Positions 8,395 through 17,227 of a DNA stretch of 64,000 bases are shown piece after piece. The notes below the pieces were generated by a model that was given only the letters and a program-made list of their open reading frames with translations, ran no database searches and was not told the DNA's origin. Numbering within the stretch: position 1 is the first letter of the stretch; each line of letters starts with the position of its first letter. A program made the position numbers and the translations under genes. Origin of the DNA: Methylocella silvestris (GTDB taxonomy: Bacteria > Pseudomonadota > Alphaproteobacteria > Rhizobiales > Beijerinckiaceae); contig NZ_PDZR01000018.1 in the NCBI RefSeq assembly GCF_002891535.1, positions 1 through 64,000 on the forward strand, given 5' to 3'.

Positions 8395-10595
8395 CGGAAA
8401 CTGATCCGGCGCTGCGGCGTCCGCAGCCGCGGGACGCCGGCGGCGAGAGCGTCGGCGTTTTTTCGGCGATGCCAGCGGAATCGCCGCTCGACATGCCAAC
8501 GCAGAGTCTGTCGCGCTTTGACTCTTCATCCCGGCGCAAGAATGTTCTGCGCCATCCCTGGCTTGGCGTCATGTTCGCGCGGCTGTTCGTCTTCGGCGGC
8601 GGCCTGGCGCTCACCTGTTACGGCGCCTATGAAATGTATGAAGTCGTCGCGGTCGGCGGCGTCACTTTGCTCGAATGGGCGCTTCTGATCCTGTTCGTCG
8701 CCAATTTTTCGTGGATCGCGCTCGCCTTTTCGAGCGGGCTCGCGGGCCTGCTCTGGCTCATGTTTTTCGCCCCGCGCGCGCCGGCGCTCCCCGCCGTGCT
8801 GCACGAGCGCACGGCGATCGTGATGCCGATCTACAATGAAGCGCCGGCGCGGATTTTTGCGGCGCTCGAGGCAATGATCGAGGACGTCGCCGCCTCCGGG
8901 CTTGCGCAATCCTTCGACTGGTTCTTCCTTTCGGATACGACGAATGCGGAGATTTTTCTCGCCGAGGAGCGCGCCTTCATCGACCTTCGCCAGCGCATCG
9001 GCGGCGCGGCGCGGGTCTATTACCGCCACCGGCCGAAAAACCTCAATCGCAAGGCCGGCAACATCGAGGATTTCGTCACGCGCTGGGGCGGGCGCTATCC
9101 GCATATGGTGGTCCTCGACGCCGACAGCCTGATGACCGGGCCGGCCATCGTCACGCTCGCCGCCGCGATGGAGAGCGATCCCGACGCCGGCATCATCCAG
9201 ACGCTGCCGCTCATCATCAACCGCAACACGCTGTTCGCCCGCGTGCAGCAATTCGCCGCCCGTATTTATGGCCCGGTGATCGCCGCCGGCGTTTCGGTCT
9301 GGATGGGGCGCGAGGGCAATTACTGGGGCCATAACGCAATCATTCGAACGCGCGCCTTCGCCGCCCACTGCGGCCTGCCCGGTTTGGGCGGGCGTCCTCC
9401 CTTTGGCGGCCACATCCTCAGCCATGATTTCGTCGAGGCGGCGCTGATCCTGCGCGCCGGCTATGGCGTCTATATGCTGCCGACCCTCGGCGGCAGTTTC
9501 GAGGAGAGCCCGCCCTCTCTCATCGACCTGTCCGCCCGCGACCGGCGCTGGTGCCAGGGCAATCTGCAGCATTTGCGCGTACTGCCGGCGCGGGGCTTCA
9601 AAATGGCCTCGCGGCAACATTTCATCACCGGCATCATGGCCTATGTCTCGTCGCCGCTGTGGATGCTGCAGCTCTTCGTCGGAATCATTCTCGTCATTCA
9701 GGCGAGCTACATCCGCCCGGAATATTTTTCGCGTGAATTCACGCTGTTTCCGACCTGGCCGCGCTTTGACGCCGAACGCTCGCTCAATCTGTTCGCGCTG
9801 ACCATGGCGATCCTGTTGACGCCGAAACTGTTCGGGCTGCTGCTGGCGCTATTTCAGGGGCGCACGCGGCGCGGCTGCGGCGGCGCGATCCGGCTTATTC
9901 TGTCCGCCCTGTTCGAGATCATCATGTCGGCGCTGCTCGCCCCCATCATGATGCTGATCCAGGCCGGCCATGTGATGCATTTCGCCTTTGGCTTCGACAC
10001 GGGCTGGGATCCGCAGCGGCGCGACGACGGCTCGATCGCCTTCGGGGCGATCGTGCGGCGCCACCGCTCGCATGTCGCGATGGGCGTCGTCACGCTGATC
10101 GCCGGCTTCATGATCGCGCCCTCGCTCGTCGCCTGGATGTCGCCGACCATCATCGGCCTCATTCTGGCGATTCTGATCTCCTGGTCGACCGGGCTCCTGA
10201 ATGTCGGCATGGCTTTTCGCCGCGCCGGCCTTCTGCTGACGCCGGAAGAACAGTCAAAGCCCCCCATCGTCGCGCGCGCCAATGAACTCGCGCGCCAATT
10301 CGGCCCTGACGCGCCGCAGGATTTTGAAGCGGAAGCCGCCTTTCCCGACGATCCGAAATTCTGGGCGCTTCATCTCGCCTGGCTGCCGGCGCAAAAGCGC
10401 CAGGCCGGAGATATTTCGGCCGAATGGGCGCTCGCAAACGCCAAGCTGGAAAATGCCGAGACGATGGATGCAGCAATCGCCTGGCTGACGCCCAAGGAGC
10501 GCATGGCGCTGTTGAACGACCCGGCGCTGATCGCGCGGCTGCTTCAGCTGCCACGGAAATCGACCGCTCCCGAGCAGCTCGCCTCGGTCGGTTAG
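8370..10595 (+). CDS. opgH: Glucans biosynthesis glucosyltransferase H
   Basis: 741 residues, an inner-membrane family 2 glycosyltransferase that polymerises glucose from UDP-glucose and exports osmoregulated periplasmic glucan. Visible motifs: MPIYNEAPARIFAALEAM, VVLDADSLMTGPA (DxD), LSHDFVEAALILRAGYG and DRRWCQGNLQHL (the Q/RxxRW-type motif). Hydrophobic segments lie near residues 65-135 and in several blocks between about 420 and 620. It overlaps opgG by about 25 bases; a second in-frame ATG at 8382 is an alternative start. It is shorter than the 847-residue E. coli protein, mainly at the N-terminus, as is usual in alphaproteobacteria. Confidence 0.94.
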   Translation: MDLSMDGVTETDPALRRPQPRDAGGESVGVFSAMPAESPLDMPTQSLSRFDSSSRRKNVLRHPWLGVMFARLFVFGGGLALTCYGAYEMYEVVAVGGVTLLEWALLILFVANFSWIALAFSSGLAGLLWLMFFAPRAPALPAVLHERTAIVMPIYNEAPARIFAALEAMIEDVAASGLAQSFDWFFLSDTTNAEIFLAEERAFIDLRQRIGGAARVYYRHRPKNLNRKAGNIEDFVTRWGGRYPHMVVLDADSLMTGPAIVTLAAAMESDPDAGIIQTLPLIINRNTLFARVQQFAARIYGPVIAAGVSVWMGREGNYWGHNAIIRTRAFAAHCGLPGLGGRPPFGGHILSHDFVEAALILRAGYGVYMLPTLGGSFEESPPSLIDLSARDRRWCQGNLQHLRVLPARGFKMASRQHFITGIMAYVSSPLWMLQLFVGIILVIQASYIRPEYFSREFTLFPTWPRFDAERSLNLFALTMAILLTPKLFGLLLALFQGRTRRGCGGAIRLILSALFEIIMSALLAPIMMLIQAGHVMHFAFGFDTGWDPQRRDDGSIAFGAIVRRHRSHVAMGVVTLIAGFMIAPSLVAWMSPTIIGLILAILISWSTGLLNVGMAFRRAGLLLTPEEQSKPPIVARANELARQFGPDAPQDFEAEAAFPDDPKFWALHLAWLPAQKRQAGDISAEWALANAKLENAETMDAAIAWLTPKERMALLNDPALIARLLQLPRKSTAPEQLASVG

Positions 10596-10602
10596 ATCCG
10601 CC

Positions 10603-11526
10603 TCAATCCGCCAATCCGAGGAGGCGCGCCACCTGCAAGCGCCAATGCTCGAGCTTGAAGCCGCGCCCGCCGAGGAAGGTCATGACCGACATCGGCCAGC
10701 ATTCGCAGACCCATGGACCGCCATAGTGGCGCACCATCACAGGATAGGTGTAGCCCTTTAATTTGTAGAGGCGAGCCGCCTTCTTGCGGGCGATCCGGTC
10801 GGCCTCGGTCATCGAAGCGTCGAGCTCGGCATAGTAGGATGCGCGGTCTGCCGACAGCTGTCCGCTGCGGGTTCTGAAACAGCCGAGGATGGCGTCGACG
10901 CTGACGAGAGGCGCTTCCCTTGCGAAGCGGCGCCAGAGGTCGAAATCGCCGGCGAGACGGAAGCTGGCGTTGAGGCCGCCGACCTTCTCCCAAAGCCTCG
11001 GGCGCCAGAATGTGCCCTCCTGCTGGATGAAGCTTACGACGCTTCGGCCGTCGAAAATGCCCGCGGCGACAGCCTTTCGCGGCAATGGGATCAGTGGCGA
11101 CATATAGAGGTTTTCGCCCGATTCAGCGAGAACCGTCTGGCGTCCGGACAGCCACTCCACATCCGGGTCTGACCTGAAAATCGTTGCGACGGTCGAGAAG
11201 GCGCCGGGCTCAAAGCGGTCGTCGGCGTTGATCCAAGTCATCGCGTCGGCCGCGCCGCACTGCGCAAAGCCCTTGTTCAGGCCATCGTAAATGCCGTTGT
11301 CGCGTTCGCTGGAGAAGGTGAAGTCGAGCCCCGAGCAGACGAGGGGGAAGCCTTGCTCGAAGCGCTTCTGCCAGCCTTCAAGTAATTTCAGGGTTGAATC
11401 CGTCGATCCTGCGTCTTGGATATGATAGCGGATAGAAAAATCGCCGGCCTGCGACGCGACGCTCAGAATTGTCTCGTTTAAAAACGCCTCTCCGTTGAAG
11501 ACGGACGTGACGATATTGAAGCGCAT
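10603..11526 (-). CDS. Family 2 glycosyltransferase, copy A of duplicated pair
   Basis: 307 residues from the ATG at 11526; an ATG four codons upstream is also possible, but the paralogue at 12919-13842 begins at the equivalent place. GT-A fold signs: FNIVTSVFNGEAFLNETILSV at the start, the IQDAGSTDSTLKLLEGW sugar-nucleotide region, a WINADDRF acidic motif near residue 100 and FDLWRRFARE. The C-terminal part (GPWVCECWPMS...GGRGFKLEHWRLQ) is almost identical in the paralogue. Probably cytosolic, adding a sugar to a surface glycan; donor and acceptor unknown. Last gene of a minus-strand run; its stop lies seven bases from the convergent opgH stop. Confidence 0.85.
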   Translation of the reverse strand: MRFNIVTSVFNGEAFLNETILSVASQAGDFSIRYHIQDAGSTDSTLKLLEGWQKRFEQGFPLVCSGLDFTFSSERDNGIYDGLNKGFAQCGAADAMTWINADDRFEPGAFSTVATIFRSDPDVEWLSGRQTVLAESGENLYMSPLIPLPRKAVAAGIFDGRSVVSFIQQEGTFWRPRLWEKVGGLNASFRLAGDFDLWRRFAREAPLVSVDAILGCFRTRSGQLSADRASYYAELDASMTEADRIARKKAARLYKLKGYTYPVMVRHYGGPWVCECWPMSVMTFLGGRGFKLEHWRLQVARLLGLAD

Positions 11527-11654
11527 CGCGCAATCCATTCTTTAAAATCAGACCGTCGCGCGGGGAAAGCCGCCTCCCGGAAAATGCAATCTGGCGAGTG
11601 TCAGCCATTAGCGGACGCCGCGCAGCCACGAGCTAGACCCTGCGTCCGGCAAAA

Positions 11655-12710
11655 TCAACCACGCAGCTGACGGCGGACGCCTTCGAGATCGAACCAGCAA
11701 TTCGGCTTCTTGAACGCGAACTCGTCGGCAAGATTGCATCGATTGAACGCGGCGACATAATCCCAATCGCCAAGGCCGAAACGTTCAGCGACCGGAGCCA
11801 GCACCCGGTCGATCAGCGTTTGGCGCTGGGCGCGCATCTCTTCGAGATGAGCGTCGCGAATGCGGCGCGGATCGCGCCCGGCGGCGAGCACACGCTGAAC
11901 CCCCTCGAGAACCGCCCGCGGATCGGGATCGACGATCAGCGAATTCTCATCATTATACCAGAGAGACCGGCCGCCCTGCGAAGGGGTGGAGACGACGGGA
12001 AGGCCGCACAGGAGATATTCGCTGGATGAAAAACAGGCGCCCTCGACGTCTGACAAGATCAGACCGACGCGGCTTTGGTTGAGCACATGGCAGACCTGAT
12101 CCGGCCCGAGATTGATCTTGTTGTGATAGACGTGCCTTGGCAGCTCTTTTTCCGGCACATCGTAAAGTTGAAGGTCATGATGAGGATAGATCAAAGACAG
12201 TTTTAAATTTTCGCCGACTTCTTTCGCCAGATAATGCCGTTTTGTCCGCGATCTCCGACCATTATATACAGCGTCATATTCCTTTTCGACGCCTTCTTTT
12301 ATTGTATAGACAGTTTCATCGATAAAACAATTGTGGCTAACCAGCAACGTGTTCCGAACGCATCGCTTGCGCAAATAATAGGTCTGCCAGTCACTGCAAA
12401 GAAAATAGATATTTTCGGGATGCGGCGCGGCGGCGTGCACGGCTTGCGGAATATGCGGGCGGATTGTCCACGGATCATAAAACATGACCACGTCTTTTGG
12501 TCCGAGCAACGGCACCCATAAATGCGTCGCGTCGATCAAAGTTGCGACGAAAATCCGCACATCGCGTATTTGAAAAACGAGATTAAATCCACCCATCACA
12601 AAATCATGATGAGGCTCCGAGATCCGACACTCCCACGTGACTGGACACTTGCTGAAACGCTTGCTTATAGTGTCAAGGATCCGGGATTTGTTCGTAATCC
12701 AGTGACGCAT
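11655..12710 (-). CDS. Family 1-like glycosyltransferase, copy A of duplicated pair
   Basis: 351 residues. The C-terminal half resembles GT-B glycosyltransferases of family 1/4: LNQSRVGLILSDVEGACFSSSEYLLCGLPVVSTPSQGGRSLWYNDENSLIV, i.e. the E-x7-E region that binds the nucleotide sugar, followed by VDPDPRAVLEGVQ. The N-terminal half (FNLVFQIRDVRIFVATLIDATHLWVPLLGPKDVVMFYDPW) is shared with the second copy at 13961-15067 but not recognised otherwise. The gene is visibly more A+T-rich than its neighbours between about 12050 and 12700, which suggests a different history from copy B. Donor and acceptor unknown. Confidence 0.8.
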   Translation of the reverse strand: MRHWITNKSRILDTISKRFSKCPVTWECRISEPHHDFVMGGFNLVFQIRDVRIFVATLIDATHLWVPLLGPKDVVMFYDPWTIRPHIPQAVHAAAPHPENIYFLCSDWQTYYLRKRCVRNTLLVSHNCFIDETVYTIKEGVEKEYDAVYNGRRSRTKRHYLAKEVGENLKLSLIYPHHDLQLYDVPEKELPRHVYHNKINLGPDQVCHVLNQSRVGLILSDVEGACFSSSEYLLCGLPVVSTPSQGGRSLWYNDENSLIVDPDPRAVLEGVQRVLAAGRDPRRIRDAHLEEMRAQRQTLIDRVLAPVAERFGLGDWDYVAAFNRCNLADEFAFKKPNCWFDLEGVRRQLRG

Positions 12711-12918
12711 GCTGCAATATCCGGGATGAATTTAACGAACTCGTCTCAATATATTCGACCTCTGCCCGATACAGGCTTGCCAGCGCGAAAGCGGCGCAGC
12801 GAGGCTGTCCTTTATGGGCCTTTGAAATGCTCCCCGGCAAGGGTGAAGCTTTAAAGCGCCGAGGAATGTTGCGACTGGGGATAAAAAATAAGCCGCCCGC
12901 CCGCTCCGGCGGCCGATC

Positions 12919-13842
12919 TCAGTCGGCGAGGCCGAGGTAGCCCGTCGCCTGCAAGCGCCAATGTTCGAGCTTGAAGCCGCGTCCGCCAAGGAAGGGCAAA
13001 ACCGACATCGGCCAGCATTCGAGCACCCAAGGTCCGCCTTGGTGGCGCGTCATCACCGGATATTTGTAGCCGCGCACTTTGTACATGAAGGACGCTTTCG
13101 CGCGCGCCTTGACTTCCGCCGGAGACAGCGAGGCGTCGACTTCGGCGTAATAGCTTTTTCTGTCGGCCGAAAGCTGGCCGTCGCGCAGCCTGAAGCAGCC
13201 GAAGATGGCGTCAACGCTGACGAGATCCGTCTCCCGCGCAAAGCGGCGCCAGAGGTCGAAATCGCCGGCGAGTCGAAAGCCGGCGTCAAGCCCGCCGACC
13301 TTGTCCCACAGGCGGGGGCGCCAGAACGAGCCCTCCTGCTGGATAAAGGGCATGGCGAAGCGCCCTTCGAAGATGCCGGCTTCGATAGCTTTGCGCGGAT
13401 ACGCCCTCACCGGCGCCATATAAAGAAACTCGCCGCTTTCCGTGATGGTGGTCGGGCGCCCGGTCAGCCAGTCAATGTCAGGGAAATTGCGTAAAATGGT
13501 CGCAACCGTGCCGAAAGCGCCCTGCTCGAAGCGGTCGTCGGCGTTGATCCAGGTCATGACGTCGGCCGGGCCGCAATGCGCGAAACCCTTGTTGACCCCG
13601 TCATAAAGGCCGGAGTCCGGCTCGCTGGCGTAAGTGAATTCGATCCCGCGGCAGCTGATCGGAAATCCCTCGTCGAAGCGTTTGCGCCATCCTTCCAGCA
13701 GCTTCAGCGTGCCGTCTGTCGAGCCGGCGTCCTGGACATGGTAGCGGATCGAAAAATCGCCGGCCTGCGAGACGACGCTCAGCAGCGTTTCATTGAAGAA
13801 GCGCTCGCCATTGAAGACGGTCGTGACAATATTGAAATGCAT
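12919..13842 (-). CDS. Family 2 glycosyltransferase, copy B of duplicated pair
   Basis: 307 residues, co-linear with copy A at 10603-11526 and, by eye, about 70 percent identical. It has FNIVTTVFNGERFFNETLLSV, VQDAGSTDGTLKLLEGW, the WINADDRF acidic motif and RLAGDFDLWRRFARE. The two proteins differ mainly around residues 120-160 (for example TTITESGEFLYMAPVRAYPRK against the copy A equivalent), which is where acceptor specificity could vary. It lies 118 bases downstream of the GT1-like copy B and 208 bases upstream of the GT1-like copy A, in one minus-strand array. Confidence 0.85.
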   Translation of the reverse strand: MHFNIVTTVFNGERFFNETLLSVVSQAGDFSIRYHVQDAGSTDGTLKLLEGWRKRFDEGFPISCRGIEFTYASEPDSGLYDGVNKGFAHCGPADVMTWINADDRFEQGAFGTVATILRNFPDIDWLTGRPTTITESGEFLYMAPVRAYPRKAIEAGIFEGRFAMPFIQQEGSFWRPRLWDKVGGLDAGFRLAGDFDLWRRFARETDLVSVDAIFGCFRLRDGQLSADRKSYYAEVDASLSPAEVKARAKASFMYKVRGYKYPVMTRHQGGPWVLECWPMSVLPFLGGRGFKLEHWRLQATGYLGLAD

Positions 13843-13960
13843 ACGTCATCGGCCTTTTGTTGCGGCGCAGCAACGCCGGCATGAATGCAATCTTTTGCCG
13901 CGAATTGCAGGTCTTTACAAGGAAAGATGGCAGGCCATTCGCGATCCCCGGTTGCGCCGG

Positions 13961-15067
13961 TTAGACCGAAAGGGTCTCCCGGATTTCATCGAGATTGCGC
14001 CAGCAGTTCTTTTTGAAGCCGAATTCCTTCAAAAAATCACAGGCGTGAAAAGCGGACTCATAATTCCAGTCCTGAAGGCCGAACCGCGCCGCGATCGGCG
14101 CCAGCACCTCGTCGAGAAAGGTTTTGCGCTGGCGCAGCATCAGCGCGATATGGGCGGCGCGGATCCTGTGCGGATCGCGGGGCGCCTTGATCAGCGCGCT
14201 CACCCCGCCGAAGACGGCATGCGGATCGGCGTCGACGATCATCGCGTTTTCATCATCGTACCAGAACGATCTGCCACCCGTCGACGGCGTCGAGACGACG
14301 GGGACGCCGCACAGCAGATATTCGCTCGAAGCGAAACAGGCGCCCTCGGCCTCGGACAGGACAAGCCCGACGCTCGCCTGATTGATGATCTGCGCGACCT
14401 CGCCGATTTTGAGGTTCGATTTGTTGCTGTAGACATGTTTTGGAAGCTGATCTTCGTCGAGATCATACCAGCCATCGTCGTGATGCGGATAAATCAGGGC
14501 GAGCCGCATGGCTTCGGCGATCTCGCTGGCGAGATAATGACGTTTCGACTTCGAGCGGCGCGCATTGTAAAGCGCATCGTAGATTTTTTCGGCGCTATCG
14601 TCGACGAAGAATAGGTTTTCGTCGAGAAAGCAGTTTTGATTGACCAGCGACGCATTACGCAAGATGCGCCTTCGCAAGTAAAAGCTCTGCGAGTCGTTGC
14701 AAAGGAAATAAAGATTTTCGGGAAAGCGCGCGGCGCCTTGCGCGGCCCGCGCTATTTCCAGCCGGGACGTCCAGGGGTCGGAGAAAATGACGACGTCCTT
14801 CTCGCCAAGGAGAGGCGTCCACAAATGGCTGGCGTCGATAAGCGAGGCCGTGAAGATGCGGACGCCGGCTGTTTCAAACACCAGATTAAAGGCGCCGCGA
14901 ACCGTCTCGAAACTATCCTCTATCGGCCAATCGTCGTCGGTCCATGGCTGGTCGTCGCGGGTTTTGCCGGGCCAGAGCCTTTTTCTGATACCCGATAATC
15001 GAAATTTCATGCGCAGCCACAATCTGCCAGTGCGTTCGACAGCAATAGCAGGTCTGAGCAAGCACAA
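13961..15067 (-). CDS. Family 1-like glycosyltransferase, copy B of duplicated pair
   Basis: 368 residues, or 349 if the ATG at 15010 (MKFRLSGIRK) is the start; neither has a clear ribosome binding site. Same architecture as the copy at 11655-12710: FNLVFETAGVRIFTASLIDASHLWTPLLGEKDVVIFSDPW in the first third, then VGLVLSEAEGACFASSEYLLCGVPVVSTPSTGGRSFWYDDENAMIV with the GT-B nucleotide-sugar-binding acidic residues. Unlike copy A it has the high GC of its surroundings. It follows the polytopic GT-C-like gene by 57 bases and probably shares its transcript. Confidence 0.8.
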   Translation of the reverse strand: MCLLRPAIAVERTGRLWLRMKFRLSGIRKRLWPGKTRDDQPWTDDDWPIEDSFETVRGAFNLVFETAGVRIFTASLIDASHLWTPLLGEKDVVIFSDPWTSRLEIARAAQGAARFPENLYFLCNDSQSFYLRRRILRNASLVNQNCFLDENLFFVDDSAEKIYDALYNARRSKSKRHYLASEIAEAMRLALIYPHHDDGWYDLDEDQLPKHVYSNKSNLKIGEVAQIINQASVGLVLSEAEGACFASSEYLLCGVPVVSTPSTGGRSFWYDDENAMIVDADPHAVFGGVSALIKAPRDPHRIRAAHIALMLRQRKTFLDEVLAPIAARFGLQDWNYESAFHACDFLKEFGFKKNCWRNLDEIRETLSV

Positions 15068-15124
15068 AAGCGAAAAGGTTTGCGTCCGCCCGGGCTCAAA
15101 ACGCGCTCTATGGCCGGGCTGCGT

Positions 15125-17137
15125 TCAAGGGTTTCTTTTGATCGAAATTGCGCTGAACCAGACCGAGCGGCGCCTGCCGTCCCAAGGGTTTTCCGGACCT
15201 GGCCGCAAAAACGCCAAATCGATTCTCGGCGGCAGAACGGCTCCGGGCATCTCAATCATGCAATCCTTGAATTGATTAACCTCCGGCAGGCTGCACGAGC
15301 CGATCGGCTTTCCGTCGATGCTGAAGCTGACCGTTTGATCGGCGATAAGGCTCAGCGCGCGGATGGAAATAGCCGCCCATTGCTGTTTACCGGGTGATTT
15401 CAGCTCAAGACTTGCCGCTTCGCCAAGCGCCCAGCGGCCCCGTTCGTCGCCGCGCGGCGGCCACCGCCCCTCGATCGACAAGAACCCATGGAAGGCGCTG
15501 AAATCGGAGAAGGCGGGCGGGCGCTGAAACAGAAAGACATGGTGCTCGCCGTCCGCAGTATCGAAGGTTTTCCTCAGTTCGAAATCCGGATGGTCGAGCA
15601 GCCTTTGCTTGATGGCCGGGAGCAGCGCCGCGCTGGGCATCCAGCCGTAAATATCCGGATCCTCTCTTTCAAAAAGGACGACGTCGGTCGCTCTGTCGAT
15701 TGCGGCCAGATGGGCGGCAAGATCGCCCGAGGTCTTCGGATCGGAGGCGACGATGCTTGGGACGTTTCTTTGGTTCAAGGCGAATTGCAAAACATCGCTG
15801 TTCAGGAATTTGGAGGAGGACGGAAAATAGACCGCCGGCACCCGCACCGGCGGCGAAAGCATCGTCTCGGCGAGGTCGTCGATCAGCGCGGAGCGCCGGG
15901 CCGAGACGCTGAGCGGCTCACCTCCTTTGTGTCCCCAGATCGGATCATAGACCGGAAGCTCGACGATCGTTGCGGCGACGACGACGAGACAAACGCTCAG
16001 CGCGACCCTGTAGAAGGGGGCGAACCGCATCTGTGCCACCGCCCGAAAGACGCCACAGAGCGCCGCGACGAAAAAGAACAGGACCGTCCAACTGACGATG
16101 ATGCCGAGCCAGGCGTTCTTATGCGCGGGGATCGAAACCGCCGCATAGGCCAGCAATGCCCAGATCGCGACCGCCCCTGCCCTGAAACGGTTGGCGTAAA
16201 GCCAGTTCCGCTGCAGCGCGCCGGCGAGCGCGAGGAATAGCGCTGTCAGCGGCAGGAAGGCGCCCATCGTCGCCTGTCCGCCCGGCCCCCAGAGATAATA
16301 GCAGGCATGGTCGAGCAGCGGGATGCGCAGACGCCACAGCGCCGCGTCGGCGCCAAGCATATTGAGATGGATGTAGGCGATCGTCTGCGACAGCCCAAAA
16401 ATATAGTAAGGCGCTGCGAGCAATGCGGCGATCAGCAAAAAGCCAAGGTTCGTGCGCAAGAGCCGGCGCCGAAGGTCGACGTCCCCGCGGCGCTCGATGG
16501 AATCCGTTGCCGACGCCAGAAGCGCGGCGGAAGCAAACAGCGCCAAGGTGACAGGACTGAGGCTCGGCTTCGCCAAAAGGGCCGCGCCGGCAAAGGCTCC
16601 GGCGATCCACATCCGTTTGCGGCCGGATCCGGCCCAGGGCGAACAGACGATATAGAGACAGCCCGCCACCGTCAGCAGCGCGCAAACGCTGTCGGGCCGT
16701 GCGGAGATCAAAAGCAGCCCCAGCAGCGGCCAGGCGAGAACAGCCGCCGCCGCGCTGAGAAAGACATAAAGCGGCTGTTCAACCAGCGCGGCGCGCAAAG
16801 CCGCCAGGATCACGAAAATCCACAACGACTGAACCGCGGCGACGGCCCAGGGATGCATGCCAAAGATCGCAAAGCCAGTCATGGTCGCGAAGGTGGAATA
16901 GGGGGCGTGCGGCGGCAGCGCGATGGATTTGCGCAGCAGCCCGGGGAACCCGTCTTCGTAGAGTTTTAAAAGCCGCGACGCCGCGTCGGCATAATAGCCG
17001 ACGTCATCATAGGTGGGCGCCTCCGCAAGCTGACCCATTTTGAGATGCCCGACAACAACAAAGGCGCAATAGAGCGCGGTGATCGCCGTCACGACGCACC
17101 AGTCCCTGATCGTCAGCAATGCGTTTATTTTCTTCAT
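15125..17137 (-). CDS. Polytopic GT-C (GT39/ArnT-like) glycosyltransferase, putative
   Basis: 670 residues. About ten hydrophobic segments fill residues 15-430, followed by a soluble C-terminal region of some 240 residues with beta-rich character (FSAFHGFLSIEGRWPPRGDERG...AISIRALSL) that resembles a periplasmic carbohydrate-handling module. After the first membrane segment comes LAEAPTYDDVGYYADAASRLL, with the acidic pair expected in the first periplasmic loop of lipid-phosphosugar-dependent GT-C enzymes. The role would be transfer of a sugar to a lipid or protein acceptor on the periplasmic side. First gene of the glycosyltransferase run; the 90 bases upstream are A+T-rich. Family membership is inferred from topology and the DD loop. 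Confidence 0.6.
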   Translation of the reverse strand: MKKINALLTIRDWCVVTAITALYCAFVVVGHLKMGQLAEAPTYDDVGYYADAASRLLKLYEDGFPGLLRKSIALPPHAPYSTFATMTGFAIFGMHPWAVAAVQSLWIFVILAALRAALVEQPLYVFLSAAAAVLAWPLLGLLLISARPDSVCALLTVAGCLYIVCSPWAGSGRKRMWIAGAFAGAALLAKPSLSPVTLALFASAALLASATDSIERRGDVDLRRRLLRTNLGFLLIAALLAAPYYIFGLSQTIAYIHLNMLGADAALWRLRIPLLDHACYYLWGPGGQATMGAFLPLTALFLALAGALQRNWLYANRFRAGAVAIWALLAYAAVSIPAHKNAWLGIIVSWTVLFFFVAALCGVFRAVAQMRFAPFYRVALSVCLVVVAATIVELPVYDPIWGHKGGEPLSVSARRSALIDDLAETMLSPPVRVPAVYFPSSSKFLNSDVLQFALNQRNVPSIVASDPKTSGDLAAHLAAIDRATDVVLFEREDPDIYGWMPSAALLPAIKQRLLDHPDFELRKTFDTADGEHHVFLFQRPPAFSDFSAFHGFLSIEGRWPPRGDERGRWALGEAASLELKSPGKQQWAAISIRALSLIADQTVSFSIDGKPIGSCSLPEVNQFKDCMIEMPGAVLPPRIDLAFLRPGPENPWDGRRRSVWFSAISIKRNP

Positions 17138-17227
17138 TGAGCGAAAGCTTTTATAAAAAGTTCTATTCTATCGAACTTGTTCGCTAAACGTCCTGCGCGA
17201 GGTCTATACTACAACCATTGTTTTATC
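17138..17227 (-). promoter_or_regulatory. A+T-rich leader before the glycosyltransferase run, with a 12-bp palindrome
   Basis: This 90-base stretch is far more A+T-rich than its surroundings and probably carries the promoter for the minus-strand glycan genes. It contains a perfect palindrome CGAACTTGTTCG at 17172-17183. I cannot place a convincing -35/-10 pair. Also considered as a LexA site, but the spacing does not fit the alphaproteobacterial GTTC-N7-GTTC form. Confidence 0.3.

Noticed and set aside
17172-17183. Palindrome CGAACTTGTTCG as a LexA (SOS) box
   Set aside because: Alphaproteobacterial LexA sites are direct repeats GTTC-N7-GTTC; spacing and orientation do not fit.
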